Part shown: in pieces, positions 50,601 through 64,000 of the stretch
How positions within the stretch are numbered: position 1 is the stretch's first letter
Layout of the letters: each line of letters starts with the position of its first letter
Source: Bombus terrestris
Taxonomy: Eukaryota; Arthropoda; Insecta; Hymenoptera; Apidae
Direction: 5' to 3'
Assembly: GCF_910591885.1 (NCBI RefSeq)
Contig: NC_063281.1
Span: 6,916,700 to 6,980,699 of the forward strand
Length of the DNA stretch: 64,000 bases
Translations under genes and position numbers: made by a program
Notes under the pieces: model-generated
Databases searched by the model: none
What the model was told of the DNA's origin: nothing
What the model saw: the letters and a program-made list of their open reading frames with translations, nothing else

Positions 50601-53600
50601 CAGCGCAAATTTCGTTATTCCAGTATACCACGATTTAATCGATTCTCACCTTAGTATCATCTATCAAAACTGATATATGGAAGAAATTAGAAAGAAGATA
50701 GACGAGAAGTGGGAATCCCACAATCGTTATCAAAATTCCATAAATTAACCGATCCTCGCTTCATCATCATCTATCAGAAATATAATAAAGATATGAAACC
50801 CAAGGAGCTAAAAATGTTAAAAAAGGAACAGCATTACGGAGATATGGAAGAATGTACGATGCCGAAAGATACAAAAATTGCCATGATCGAGAAGTCAGAG
50901 GAAAAGGAAGAGGGAAGTAATCGAGAAATACGAGGGCAATGAAACAATAGACAGGGTAAAACTGGACTGGCTGCGTTTCCACTGGCGATTCCACGTTGAA
51001 AATCCACGTCTACGCCGTCAAATCCCATCACGGGGACGGCATAAATTTCTCTGGCGGCTGAAACCAACCTCCCTTTTCATTCCCTGGCTTGCCTGGCCCT
51101 ATAGATACCTCCTCGCAATGTCATGACTCGCTTGCGTTCCCGCAACCGTGTCACACGAAGCAGAGAGCGGACATTTATGATTCCGTTCGTTCCTCATCAT
51201 GCGTGGAGAACGCGCCTGGCTACCGTTCCACACTCTGCACACACGTACGCGTAGACACGGGTATACATTCACGGGCATATAGCACGAGCTTGCGTGACTC
51301 GTTGTATATAGGGTGTTTTTCGAAATTCTGGTCACGCTGACTCGATTGCAATAATTTTTAGAAATTGAAGCCACGAAACAAAATCTCGTTCGTCCCAGTG
51401 TCCCGAGGGAAGAGCGGATAGGTGTATATATTTTTTTAATTGGACCTGGTCGAGCGAAAAATTTGCAACGCGAATACCGTGGCTGAGTATCGCTGTCAAA
51501 CGAGAGAACACTGTAAGCATTAGTTCGAAAAGTTTAAATTTGTGAAAAGGCTGGCTCGAATAAGTGGTGTCTGCGATGTGATTAGTAGATCTTTCGCCAT
51601 TGGAACAGAATATAGGACGCAATCGATTTTTTATAGTATTATACGTATGTGCGACAATGGTTTTAATCGTCGTTCTGGTCGCTTTTTTCTTTATTTTTCA
51701 TACGTCAGTTCTTTTGTCACTCTGAAATTTGTCCAAGAGATCTATAGATTTCCTTTTAGAAATCCTGAACCTAAAATCGAAAGGTTCGAAGTTCAAATGA
51801 AAGAAAAATACGAATCTCCGGATCGTCGCTCAGCGATTGAATCGGTCGATTCGTTTCCACTCTGCAATTTGTGTTTGTGTTTCAACGTCAAACGGCACTT
51901 GGTCACGGAGGAAGTTCTCTCTGAAGAATACTTGAATTAACTCTTTAAGCGGCAAGAGTGGATATATCCGAGAAAGTAGGTTTTTCATACGATAGATCGA
52001 GTGGATATATCCATCACTGTCTTTATTTGTTTGGGGGAACGTGATTGCCCGTTCGGGTGAGATCCTTTCCTTTATTTCCTTGTCCGTCCACTCTATCACC
52101 GATGGAAGCGTTCTTAACAACTCTCAACAACTTTCAATCGAGTACTTCCAGTTTAACTATCCTATAAAAAACATTAATAAACTCTCACACTATTATCTCC
52201 AATTTATCATTCAATTTTAAAATTAATACTCTGATCAGAAACTCCATTCTTTATATATATTTGTTATTTAATTTTATACATACATAAATATTGATTTTTG
52301 AAATATTGGTTATAAAACTTCATGAATTTGTCGTCTATTGCTAAAAGGCTTATGTCTTTGGATCGCATAGATTGATTTTCTTCTTAATTATGTCATATTA
52401 AATTACACAACGATATTTTACCATCGATACAATTTGAGTCATCGTATCTTTCTCTCACTATCTTCATTTTTCAAAGTGATATATATTCGTGAAAGTGATG
52501 TATTCAAAGTCATATGATACATAATTTAATCAAGTGAAATTGTATTATTTAAAACCCACTAAATATCAAAATAAAATTGGTCAGGGGAAATAACAAGCAC
52601 CCTCCACTAGACGTCACTCGATAAATGCTCATCGACCAACGAAAAGTCAGCCCCCATGGTTAAGGCCATAATGATCAATTATACGGACCAGCGTTGTATG
52701 TTGTCGCGTATGGACGTACGCTGGTACGACTCGTTAGAGAAGACAGGTGGCATCCACGCTGTCGGGCGTTGCACGCGAATCAACTAGAAATCACCCGATC
52801 CGCGGACAGATTCACAGAGACCAGCACAATTTCGAGGTAACCTCGGGAAAGCTGTGTGGGATGTCCGTCAGTAGTGTCAGGAATATGATCCTCGACTGCT
52901 CGTCGCATCAGATTTGTCTCTGCGTCTTGTAATTAATTAATGCATCGATTTACCCTCCAGTTAAGCCATTCGATTTCCCCGCTTATGATTAATCAATATG
53001 AAAAAAGGCGATCCTACTCGATTTCGATGAAATATTCGTCTTGGTGGAATTTCCACTGGCAAATACTTGTGACAAAGGATGACAAATTGTCAAACTTGCA
53101 CGAGGATTTATCAGGAATGGAAATATGAGTAAACTAGAGGATTTCGATCTGTGATTAATGAACACGGATTTCAGTTTTATTCCCCAACACGCAGGAAGGA
53201 AATATTCTTTTCAGATATAGTTTTTAAAATATGTAGCTATAAATTTATGAAAAAAAAAGAGATTTTAAATTTGGTTGATAGCAAATCTGCCGCTTACCTC
53301 GTGATACGAGTCGAAAATCGAAGAAGACACGAGATTTGCACATGTCGAGAATAAAATTCAGCTGTCAAGAGAATACGTACAGATCGTAAATACAAACGAA
53401 GTTGCAACTGGGACACATTCTTGGCAACAGTGCGATACGAATCAATAGTTGAACTAGTTACAAATTAACATTCAACCGAAGGGCGAATTTGGATTTGAGC
53501 ATGACACAAATCAGTAGTAGTGTACATATATTTTATGCAACCAGTCAGAGTTAACCCACGTTTGTTTAACTCTAAACTAATGCGTATACTATACTACACA

Positions 53601-54297
53601 TACAACTATACGTCACAAAGTATTAGTACGCTTCATCTACGGTGTTTCCACGTTTCCATCCGTTATTTACATATGTACGTGTGTTTCTAAGAAATTGCCA
53701 CCAAATCAAATTAATATCAAATTAAACTGCATTAGACGTGGTCGATTAAAATGAGCCTGGGAAACGAGGAGCACAAGCACGACAGTTAGTTGTTCCGTTG
53801 TCTCGTAACAATAGAACGACAAGTGTCATTAGGAGCAATTTTCTTCGCTAAACAACGCGATGTTGGATGTTTTACGGTGCAATCAGGGTAACAAGCAATC
53901 ACTCAAACGGATTAAACAAAATTTCGTAAAGGTTAGTCGGCCCAGGAAGAACGTCGAGGGAAAACACAGATAGAGACATAACGAACGAAAATTGGAACGC
54001 TCGAGCAGCAAAGTAAATTACATTGAAGCCGTGCAAAGGATCCGCACGACCTTGTTTCGTTTCCTGTCACGGTATCGAGAAGGTCGACATGACGATGGCG
54101 CGCTGCGACGCTGCTCCGCGCTAGAAAAACGAATGCAAATGGAGAAACGCTTTCGAACGAGCCACGTCGATCCGATTACCGTCGCGACCCGTGGACGGGT
54201 GTCACCGGCCATTAGTGGGAACTCGAATTTCAAATCCCGTTTCCGTGATTACCGCGCCGGAAACGAATCCGTGAAAGAGAAGAGATACGAAGAAATG

Positions 54298-54300
<3 letters not shown>

Positions 54301-54338
<38 letters not shown>
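54301..54338 (+). repeat. GA microsatellite
   Basis: A nearly perfect GA run of about 38 bases. Confidence 0.95.
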
Positions 54339-54340
<2 letters not shown>

Positions 54341-55194
54341 ACAAAAATACACGGTTGGAAGGTGGTTGGAGGGAAAGCACGGATCTGTGACAGCTGCTGA
54401 TCATTCCGTGGAATCCTTCTGTCGGTGATCGAAAAGTCGAGCTTCTGAATATCAATTTGTCCGCAGAGTTGCTGACATTCTACGCCATGTGACTTTAATC
54501 GCGGTTCGGGATTATCAGACGGAAGGGAGGGAAGTTTTTGGTCGCTTTATCAAAGTCGGCCCTCGGTAATAAGTCGTTGCTCGAACGAATCAAAGGAAGA
54601 GCAATTTCGAAGTTGAACCAAGATGGATATCGTTGGATTCTCATCTAAGGAATAACGAAATGTTTTTTCGAGGTCGAAGATATTCGATGGAAGTTTGCAT
54701 GGGACTTACGAGGGTCGGTCGATGATTTTATCACCAACGATTAATCTGTCTTTGACCTTTCGAGTCATTCTTCCTCCGGCTAATAAAGTATGTTCGTCTC
54801 GACTGAGATAATTCAAAATTTCAGTAGATCGATGCGAAAGGCAGACAACTAAAACTGGGTAAGATCTCAGAGCCAAGATATCTTCAAAGATGGATAAGAA
54901 TTCAAAGAGAAACATTGTTGCAAAGATCTCGAGTAGAAAAGGAACGCGATAGTCAGACAATCGAAACCCACGCTCCTATCGTTATAAATATGGCATCACC
55001 GCAAAAAATACAATCTCCATTTCAACAAATCGACCTACCCTAGACCCATCCATCACGTATCGAATCGAAATCAAAATCCACGCGGCATCTTTCATATCAG
55101 CCATAACGCTGAACGATCCTACAGTGAACGGCGTTAGCAGCATGCAGTGTTCCACGATAATGTCGAGCCTTCGTGACATAAAAGGTGGCAAAAG

Positions 55195-55330
55195 CAATGA
55201 GGAGCGGAGGAGGAGAGGCGGAAGGAAGCAGTGTAAATAGAAAACGAGAGAGAAGGTGAAAGAGACAGGCGTAAGAGGGAAGAGAAAGAAAGAAAGGGAG
55301 GGAGCGAGAAGGTGGTGAAAGAGCGAGTGG
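55195..55330 (+). repeat. Polypurine tract
   Basis: The plus strand is almost entirely A/G for well over 100 bases, with few pyrimidines. It is followed by two to three imperfect gatgggcggtg units at about 55358-55400. A long open frame on the minus strand (54982-55536) comes from this tract and is not accepted as a gene. Confidence 0.8.
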
Positions 55331-58300
55331 AAGCTGGCAGGAGGGGTTAGGTTCGTCGGATGGGTCGAATGGGTGGTGGATGGGCGGTGGATGGGCGCTA
55401 GAGCGTAACCTGATATAGCTGCCAGCAAGCTGCCGTAGACCGGTATCGTATCCTCCTCCCGTTCCTCCCTTCTCTGAGTCGGTGTCCCACCTTCAGCTTC
55501 CATCCTTCTTTGCCTCCACTCTTCGTCTGACTGCATACGCTTCCTAGAGATGCACGGTTACCCAGGAATATTCCCAACGTAAATGCAGCATCGATGTTTT
55601 CTCAGTGTCGAGGCATGTAGACGATTCTCCCTGTCTTTCGCCTGTTCCTTTCTCTCTTCCATCGTCCATTTCGTATTCTTATTCTCCTTATTCTTTCCCT
55701 CGATCCTCGTTCTGGTTTATCAGCCTTTCGGTCTCTTCTTTCTCCTCTGCTTCGGATGTTACATCGTACCGATGCCATTTTATTCGCTGATCCAGAATAC
55801 AGCAGCTGTTACAGCCAGGAGACAGCCTAATAGGGCAACTGCTCGATATTCGCTCGAGACAATCGCGGCTCCTTCGACCTTAAACCTGAGCGTAGGCGTA
55901 GGCGAGCCGAAGCCCGGAATTGAATATCGTTTTGCAACGGCTGCCATTCGGTTAGAAGCGCACTGTCTTTTATCTTCGGTTGCTTCATTGCTCCGAGAGA
56001 AATTTGTAGGAAGTGGTCTGATTACGTAACACGAGGTGGCTGTAGAAATAATCTCGCTACTCTGCGGTAAAGTTTCTACGAAAGCCAGGCCGCAAGAATT
56101 GTGTCAGAAGATCCGAACGCTACAGCTCTACGATCATGTTCTACTTCTTTTCACTTGGTATTCTTTTCCGAATCGAAGCGCGGCAAAGTTTCACCCGGGA
56201 TCTTCGATATCTAAAATTCATTGTTTCCGCCCTAGCATCTTCTTAGCTTAGAAGAATTTCCGAGCTTTCATCTTGAAATTACCTCGCTGCTCTTCTTAAC
56301 GCGGAGAAACAAGAGGAAAAAGGAGCAACTATCGAAGAACTTCGCCGAGATGAAAATTGATTACGCGATTTCTCCTCTTTCATACCCTCCCCTAACGCTT
56401 GCGTTACGTCATAATATTACGCAAGGGATGAAAAAGGAAGGAGGTGCAACGAATAAATAGTAAAATAGCGAGATTGTACGGTCTCATTATCGCAATTCAC
56501 CTGTGATAGTTATGAAATATTCCTAGCGTCATTACGGTTTCTGCAAGTACACGCTAGCAAACTAAGGGCGGCGAGTTCCGCGCGGGCTATCAGCGCGTTT
56601 TCGCCGCACGCGCCGGCTGATGGAAGCTGTTGTACTTGCTCCTTTTGTTCTCGGTTGTTTCGCGAAATTCTCGGGAATTCATTGCCGACACGCGGTAGAC
56701 AAATGCAGCAAATAGAATTACCCTACTCGCAGTGAATTATTAAACGCATATTCGTGATGTATTCTTAATTAAAGTCCCTGTGATTCGTCGCGCAGAACGT
56801 TGATGAGTACTCTTAGCGTTGCCCACATAGGAGGGTGGGTCTCACCGTGTGGTCTCAAATATTATGAGTTTTAATTAAAAACAAACTACTCTTCACGTTC
56901 TTTTTGACAGCCGGTTTAGACGTCGAGAGGTTACAGGTCATTCTGGATTTAGCATTTTTCATGATAAAGAGATCGAAAGAAAGTCACGAATCGCGGTTTG
57001 TAGAACGTTTGTTTATTTATTCGCAGGCTCGATGAAAATGAAAGTTCCTGTGGTGGGAGGGAGTAAAATATTTTAACCACTATTCTACCGCTTTCTCTTT
57101 TATATTTCAGTTGCGTATGACACGATTTCATACTACGTTTCATAAAAACACGATTGCATTTCAATGAAACGCTCTCTAATTAAACTAAAAGACTATTTAA
57201 AATATAGCCTGCAATTTTTCTGAAAAGCACCACGCTATACCGTGAAAAGCAAGTCTATAGTATTCAAAAACTTCAATCTCTTTACAAAAGCAACAATAGA
57301 AGTAATCTTACGTCATTAGTCAACACGCAAACTGCTCCATTAAACGAAATTGAACGACTTTATTTAATAATTTTCCTCGTAGATGAAATTAATTCTCGTT
57401 TAATAACGCCGAGTCAGTGTTGGCCGTGAAGTTTCATTTTCGATATTTACGTCCTTTGTTGCCTTCTTGTATTTTTTCCCGCGGAATTAGAGCGCTAGCT
57501 CCGTGATTCACATGTAATGGCAGCCACTCAACAAGCGTAATTTCTCGTCGATCGGAGGTAGGAAGGTGGGCCTATTAACCTCGGTAAAACGTACCGGTTA
57601 ATTAGCTCCGCCTCGTCGATACTCGTTATAAACCGTTCTTATCGATATCGTGTCGTTTGGAACGACACCATTACCGAAGTTCAGTCCGTAGGAACGGTTT
57701 TGTCCTCCGTTTAGGGCAACTTGAGAACTCCATTATCCTCGTGGACCGCTCCCTGCAGGCATTCCCGAAAACCAAGCAACACCATTGACCAAGATCCTCC
57801 AGAAAGTGGAACGAGGATTGTTGTAACTAAATGGCCTTGAACTCTATTAGATACCGGAATTCGGGTATTAAAATCTCTTTTTACACGTCCGCATTCTCCG
57901 CCGGTCGTGTCATAACGGCGTAATGCAGCCGATTAATGCTAAGGTTACGCAACTGGTAATTAGACGGTGTGGGTATTCGTTAAGCGTTAATGTTGCTTGT
58001 AACGTGTGTTTATTATGTTGTTGGAACACGATCTCTAATGGGCTATCGTGGTTACGAGTGTTGGAATTGTTTTCGAGAATTGGAGGATGGTCTTCTGTTT
58101 CATTAGTGGGTAGATTAATAAAAGGAGGATTCATAAAACTAATGCATTAGTAAAAATCGTCATTATCGGAAGATTGAATGATATACAGGCATTTTAAGGT
58201 TTAATAGTAATAATTAAAATAGTTGGAGATTTCGTTGCTTGGATCGAACATTGCCGTATAAACTTGAAATAGCTGGATATCTTAAGAGTAGTAAAAGTTT

Positions 58301-59980
58301 GAACTACCGTGATTATCTAAGTGTTCGATTAAGGGCTACGCTCGTGTAACGCTTATTATCTTATCGGTAACCTATTAGAATCATTTTCCAATTTTCCAGA
58401 ATACACCGTGCTACTTGTATAATTTAGTTCAAGTAAAGAGTAGAAAATTATATATCATTCGGTTTGCTATATTATGTATTGCACAAATCTTTGGAAGTTA
58501 AATATTTAAAATAGGACAGATATTCGTATAACATTGATCATATCTTTTCGATAATCTATCAAAATTGTTTCCTAATTCTTTTAAAAGATCCTACATGATT
58601 TTGTCGCATTACTTGTAAAGTTTAATCGAGGTGACGAATAGAAAATATTTGCGAAATAATATATATTTCAATGAATACATTGATCATGAATTTTACAAGC
58701 ATTACTTATAATAAGAAACACGTTTGTTTAAAATTTCCTCAATAACTTATCAGAATCACTTTGCAATTTTTCCAAAACATCCGGTAAACTTTCACTATAT
58801 TATTCATAATATTTGGTCCAAATAACAAATAGAAAATATTTGTAGCGTGCTGTATATCATTCGGGAAGTTGAGTCATGAATTCCACAGGTTTGACATTTT
58901 ATTGGAAGACAGGTAATGAAAGTGTTACAGTCCATAGATTCGCGTAGCTTCCTTGAATAATAAAATTACACGCAAAATTAATTTCTCCGCCAGGCGCTTC
59001 TGGCGCAGCTTGGCGGCTCGTTAATCGCAGTCCGTTATGTTTACATCGCATTAAAATTACATCCCAACTTGGGAAATTTATAACACAACGAATTTTCCAT
59101 CGGTCGATTCACGCGAGCGCACTGAGCCTATCTTTTACAATCATCAATCATCCTTGCCAAGAGATCAACCACACCAACAAGACGACGCGAGTGAACAGTC
59201 AACCCTTTACTTTACTCTACCAAATTCTCAAAATCTAATCTAAATAGAATAACAAGAACTCTTACGAAGAGAAACTTTTTAACGTTTTAAATTTTCAACC
59301 TTCATAAGGAATAGATAACATATTTGTGATTCTTAGAGTTTCAATCCCATTCTGGTTCATTCGCAGACCTAACACTGTATTTTAGAGGAACAAGGTTAGA
59401 TATCTGCGGTGAAGAAATGAACTGAAATGTCACGAAACGTCGGAATAAAGACACAGCGTACTGATAACACGATTAAAACCCTAAGAATCACAGGTATGTC
59501 AATTTTAAATGTTACGGATCTTACAAAGCTCTTGGAATACTGATTACCGAGGAAAGATGGATTATCTCACGTCTTTTACGCTTTAAACTTTCCATTAAAA
59601 ACCCTGTTAAACCGGTAGAAGCTGAAGCCAATGAAAGTTGCTGGTAAGGTAACCATCAGTAGCGATTCACTGGCTGCAAATCTTGGAAAATCCTAATTGA
59701 CTACGATTCGTTAATCCCGGCACCTCGAAGAAGATCGTCGGAATGTCACGTTAGACGAAACATCCGATTCCCTGTCGATCTATCGATATTCCTGTAAAAA
59801 TACGCTTTCGCCGAGCGTGGCTGGCAGCTCGTCGTTGCTCAGCCGTCCACGGCCGATAAAACGACGAGACGAGCGTGGCGGACAATTTCGTTTTCGCCTG
59901 ACGAGAGTTCCAAACGAGCCCAGTAACAGCATCGGTGCCAGCAGCAGCCAGCATCGAACCGATCTACGTAGGATCTGGCA

Positions 59981-60012
59981 GCAGCTGCAGCGGCGCCCGT
60001 GACTGCAGCTGC
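59981..60012 (+). other. Perfect 10-bp inverted repeat
   Basis: The arms gcagctgcag (59981-59990) and ctgcagctgc (60003-60012) flank a 12-base GC-rich loop. This could form a hairpin in RNA or single-stranded DNA. It lies in a CAG/CTG-rich patch beside a GA microsatellite. Confidence 0.6.
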
Positions 60013-60067
60013 ATCGAGGTCGACCGTATGGAGGAGAGAAAGAGGTGTGTGCACGTGAAGAGAGAAG

Positions 60068-60068
<1 letters not shown>

Positions 60069-60095
<27 letters not shown>
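60069..60095 (+). repeat. GA microsatellite
   Basis: A GA run of about 27 bases followed by purine-rich sequence to about 60140. Confidence 0.95.
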
Positions 60096-60098
<3 letters not shown>

Positions 60099-63000
60099 GT
60101 GTGAGAAAGGGAGAAAGAGGAAAGGGTGCGGGGGAAAGGGTTCTTGCATCCGGCAGGGTGCAAGTGCTGACGTGTAGCAGCGTGCACGTATTGCAAAATA
60201 GAGGCAGAGAACGGCTGATGCAGGGTAAAGAGTGTGTGCAACGATGGAAAAGAGAAGCTTGGACGATGCGCCAGCCGTGCAGCCTACCACGTGGACCACC
60301 CGTTTTTAAAGAGCTTGTATCGAGATTCTTTTTGGACCGGACTACTGTCCGGGAGATTGCCTATTTCAAATCGTTCTGGATTATGAATTTGCAATTTACA
60401 TTTTACACTTCTAGCGGAACGCGTGACTATGAACAGTCTGGCTATTGGGATACTTGGAATTCTTATACGGTGTCAAACTATTGAATATTTTATCGTATAT
60501 GTAGATTCGCATAAATGTTTTGATTTGTATTGGAAATGTTCACGAACTTTACTTCCACCGGGCGCACCAGTCTTTTCATAGGTAATTAAGTTAGTAATTT
60601 AAAAAATTTCATTTTAAAAGAGGACTTGTACCATAGCTGAAACTTAAAGGAATATATTTATATACCATTTTCAACTTTTTGTTTCACTAAGAATTTATTT
60701 GTAATTTTCAATAGCATAAAATTGATCTTCCAATTTAAAACAATTTTATTTGGATATGTCTGATCTTCTGCGTTAGAATAAAAGAGTGACTGTATCTGGT
60801 AAATAATTGTCGAAATAAGAATTCCTGATTGCAGCCTGATTTCACAAGAATGGGTGAAAACCGTAAAATTTAAACGCACGTATTTCTCAAACAAATTCGA
60901 AATGAAGAAAATAATGACTTACACCGCGATTCCCTAATTTTACTTCAGCTATGTTGTATTTCATTTTTAAAGAAGTATTGACATTTTGTTTTATTGGCTA
61001 GAATAAGTACGGTAAGGCTACTTCTTCTGATGCGTATTTTAATAAATTAAAGTATCTTTTGCTAGTTAAATCAGTTGTGTAGATCCAACAGGTATGTATT
61101 GATATTAACGTCGAAAAATGACCAATAGGAAAATTGGCAAAGGAGGATGTTTTTTAACGTCCAAGTATTAGATTCTTAATTCTGAGGAATTTCATATGGA
61201 GAATGTATGAATTATCTCCGCGAAAAGGAAAACAGAACCACTAAAATCAATATTTGCGATCTTCTCCATTCTTTATTTAGCTCGTGAACGATGTAACGAG
61301 ATATCAATATTGAATTTCCGTACGATATAATTAGATTTTCTCGCACGAACCACCTGCGCACTGTTTGATGAATGAAACGTGGAACAGTCTCTACTTACGT
61401 TGACGTTTCATCAGCAGTTTATTTATTTTTTCATGTGTCTCTGTACAAGATAGGTCTCGCGTATCGTAAAATGTCGACAGCCGGTGTTCCCAGGATGAAA
61501 CTTTAAATTCTTGATGAAAGCGGTCGGAACGATGTAATAAGAAACTCCCTGAGAGGAAAAGAAGTCTCTTTCGCTAACCTTCTTCCTTTTCAGGTGCTTC
61601 TTGCATAATTCGCGATTTCGTAATTTGGCAAAGGGTGTTAATTAAACCGGCAATCTGTTCCCTCGTTTCTCCAAAGCAACGCAGCTGACGCCACGACAAC
61701 GCGCAACTTTCTGTTTGACACTAGATACGTGATATTTCCCGAAGGCAATGAACCCAGAAACGAAGGGTGTACTGCTCAGCTGGAATGAATTTAAAGCTCG
61801 TAAACTCGCTTTCGAACAAATCGCATCGACGAGCCTCTGAACGATTCCGCGCTTCGCTAATTATTGTGTCTTGATGCACGTGAGATTCTTCGTGGAATAT
61901 TAACGCTTTCGTGCGTTCATTCTCTCTCTTTTTATATATTCGTACGTATGTATACTATCGGCTATAAATTTTAGCATATCCGCTCGTTATATTTATCGAA
62001 AAATTCTGATAAAAATTTTACTTGATTTAAAATTTTACAGAATAAAGCTCATACGATGCGAGCAAAGTGACAGTAAAATAAGAGAAAAATAGAAGCAGCG
62101 AGAAGAATTAATTGTTTCACTGTAGGCATATCTTATGGCTTAACACGGCTGGCTTAACTTTGTTAACTTGACTTGAAAAATGCATTCTTCTTTCATAAAC
62201 GATTACGATGTTAAATTACAGCCCCAAATTAATCTCTTTGTGTTCTAGTTGACGTACCCATTCTGAAAGCTCTGTGCTTGAGTTTTTGGAATCTAGGTTA
62301 ACTTTTAATTATTTGTGGAATATAGACTATAGAATATAATGCTGTTGTAGTTAGCTGTGCATGATTCAATCAGTTTTTTGAAAGTTGGATCCCTAAAAGT
62401 GAAGCTTTTAATAAACAGTTTTTTAGGAAATGTATCAAGAGAAATTTTACAATCACTTACGGCTGATTCTGTTTTCGTAATACGTATGATGATTTACTAT
62501 TTAAATTCATTCGTTAAAATAATAAAATAGGTTTGCGGATTGTCAGACAACTCGTGTAGAAAATAGACGAAGTTTGGCCTTTGAAATGAGTAAACTTCCG
62601 CTTCGACACGTTCTACCCTCCTGGTTAATTCGAAACCCGCTTCAACTCGAGATACGTGAATTCAACGCGACGCACGGTGCGGTATTTGACTAACTGACTG
62701 ATGGTATCATCGAAAAATAAGATCAAATTCGAAGAATGATTGTTTCGATTTTTGTTCGCTTCATGCCTCAACGAGAAAGGAAAGTTTCAAATACATAAGC
62801 AAGCCTCGCCGAACCATTACGCCCAATTAGAAACGAATTTCACACATACGTCTCTTACTCGCGTTCTCTCATTCGTTGTCTCTCGAATTTCAACGCGTGC
62901 GACGCACGACTGATCGACGGAATTGCCGTGGAAACTAGTTGAACGAACTGTAATTACGCGCACACGGAACGGTGTCGCGCTTCGATTCGAGTCGCACGGG

Positions 63001-64000
63001 AGACTGGCCTTGTTTCGATGGTACGCGATCGCTCGCCGCGAATTTCGTGCCTCGGATCCGCGATACACATCACTGATCACGATGAACCAGACACCCACGA
63101 AATTATGAACGCGATAATTAATTAACTCTCGTCGTTTGGAGGAAAGTTGGAGCGCGGTGAACGCGACTGCCGGCACAATGCATCGACGAGAACTTGCATC
63201 GGGAAGTTTGATTCACACCGTACGAAATGATTAGCCGTGTAAACAACCGCTGCTGAATTCTGTCGAGACCGTGATCATTTGATAATTATCGGCTTAAATA
63301 TAAGACACGACTTGAACAGCGTAATTTGTATCGGCAAATTTTTAATAGGAAGATAAAGAATATTTATTTAATTCCGGAATTATCAATCAAATTGACCAAT
63401 TCGTAATTTTTCATAGAAATTGTCTGGACTTATAGTAGTTAGAAAAGGTATTGCGTACATTCCTATTTTCCAATAAAGCGAGTTTTTCATTAGGTTCTAT
63501 ATTTCATTTTCATAGTAGCAAATTTTTGTAGCTTAATGAAAGTAATTTTAATACATTTACAGCTAATCAATTGACTAATTAACGCACCGAATGAAAACTT
63601 ATTTCTCTCTTGAATAGCTTATTTCGATTTCTCTAAAATTGATTTTATACTTTAGACGTTGATAATTGCCAGCTTAATATTGAATGAAACTTCACGAATA
63701 TTTTATTCGTCGCTATATAAATTTTACGAAAGCTTTTTATAAAAATATCGTGCATTGAAAAAGTTGCGAACAGTTCGACAGTTCATTACTCACAGTTCCT
63801 ACAGTTCCATCCCTACTAAAATCAAAAGGGAAATTCTGAATGATACAAGGTCAATTCTAATAAAAACCAGCGAATACGCCAAACAAGCGTTGAGTCGAAG
63901 TAAAAATTAAAATATTAATAAGCATGTAGCAAAAAACGCAGAGAAAATTTGAAAAACATTGAGCCTCGTGAACGTTCTATATGCGGTGTCTCATCGAAGA

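Larger units (their letters stand above)
47644..64000 (+). other. Unassigned sequence after the membrane-anchor exon (~16 kb)
   Basis: Probably a long intron of the gene starting at 47359 and/or intergenic DNA. GC-rich patches at about 49180-50330, 52690-52900, 54000-54400, 55190-55560 and 59810-60300 give overlapping open frames on both strands without recognisable domains. AT-rich stretches (51950-52550, 58150-59000, 60480-61300, 63300-63960) show nothing. A strong acceptor-like sequence ends at 61593 but is not followed by a clear coding frame. Confidence 0.5.

Noticed and set aside
52690..52835. Possible exon from GC-rich patch ending in a gtaacc donor
   Set aside because: Open in one frame, but the sequence before it is purine-rich and lacks a believable acceptor.
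54982..55536. 184-codon minus-strand open frame
   Set aside because: Encoded largely by a polypurine tract, giving Leu/Pro/Ser/Phe-rich low-complexity sequence.
61574..61630. Strong acceptor-like sequence (tcttccttttcag) suggesting an exon
   Set aside because: Phase 0 hits a stop after four codons, and the other frames give only a very short peptide before a weak donor.
1..64000. CRISPR arrays, bacterial operons or phage modules
   Set aside because: No regularly spaced repeats, ribosome-binding sites or packed genes; the only solid genes are intron-containing and animal-like.

Overview
The window looks like nuclear DNA of an insect, most likely a hymenopteran and perhaps a bee. It is AT-rich and intron-dominated but full of CpG-containing words. 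It has many GA/CT microsatellites, no operon-like packing, and coding sequence only as short exons with GT/AG borders. The identification rests on one clear gene. The order is an inference from base composition and repeat style, not from a species-specific marker.

Positions 1-24084, plus strand: the 3' half of a DGAT1 gene (diacylglycerol O-acyltransferase 1, a membrane-bound O-acyltransferase; the Drosophila orthologue is midway). Six exons can be joined in frame, at about 578-781, 2089-2197, 12010-12054, 19215-19393, 22802-22952 and 23908-24084. They cover the family's YPDNL, FPR..RIRKR, FYxDWWN, HEYLVSVPL and IIGQP blocks and end at a TAG. The exons for the N-terminal half lie upstream of the window. 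The introns (up to 9.8 kb) hold microsatellites, an odd broken minus-strand ORF at 6747-7056 and a TATA/initiator-like site near 10.73 kb, but no second clear gene.

Positions 24085-27500: DGAT1 3' UTR and intergenic DNA, with several possible AATAAA signals. A degenerate array follows, including a ~171-bp tandem duplication.

Positions 27500-47643, plus strand: probably the 5' part of a second, long gene. A GC- and G-rich island is followed by a non-coding leader-like exon ending in a strong donor at 28077. After a ~19-kb stretch, one convincing coding exon appears at 47359-47643. It encodes a basic cytoplasmic tail, one signal-anchor helix and the start of an outside domain, and ends in a consensus donor. 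I cannot name the protein. The ~19-kb stretch contains a near-perfect recursive-splicing (ratchet) sequence at 45842/45843, a solo LTR with a 4-bp target-site duplication (37933-38282) and a diverged ~150-bp repeat pair.

Positions 47644-64000: no exon I can assign with confidence. It is probably a long intron and/or intergenic DNA, with GC-rich patches, GA repeats and hairpins. I found no CRISPR array, rRNA, tRNA or bacterial-type system, and no convincing undescribed molecular system. The most useful leads are the ratchet site, the solo LTR, the unnamed membrane-anchor exon and the broken secreted-like ORF in the DGAT1 intron.
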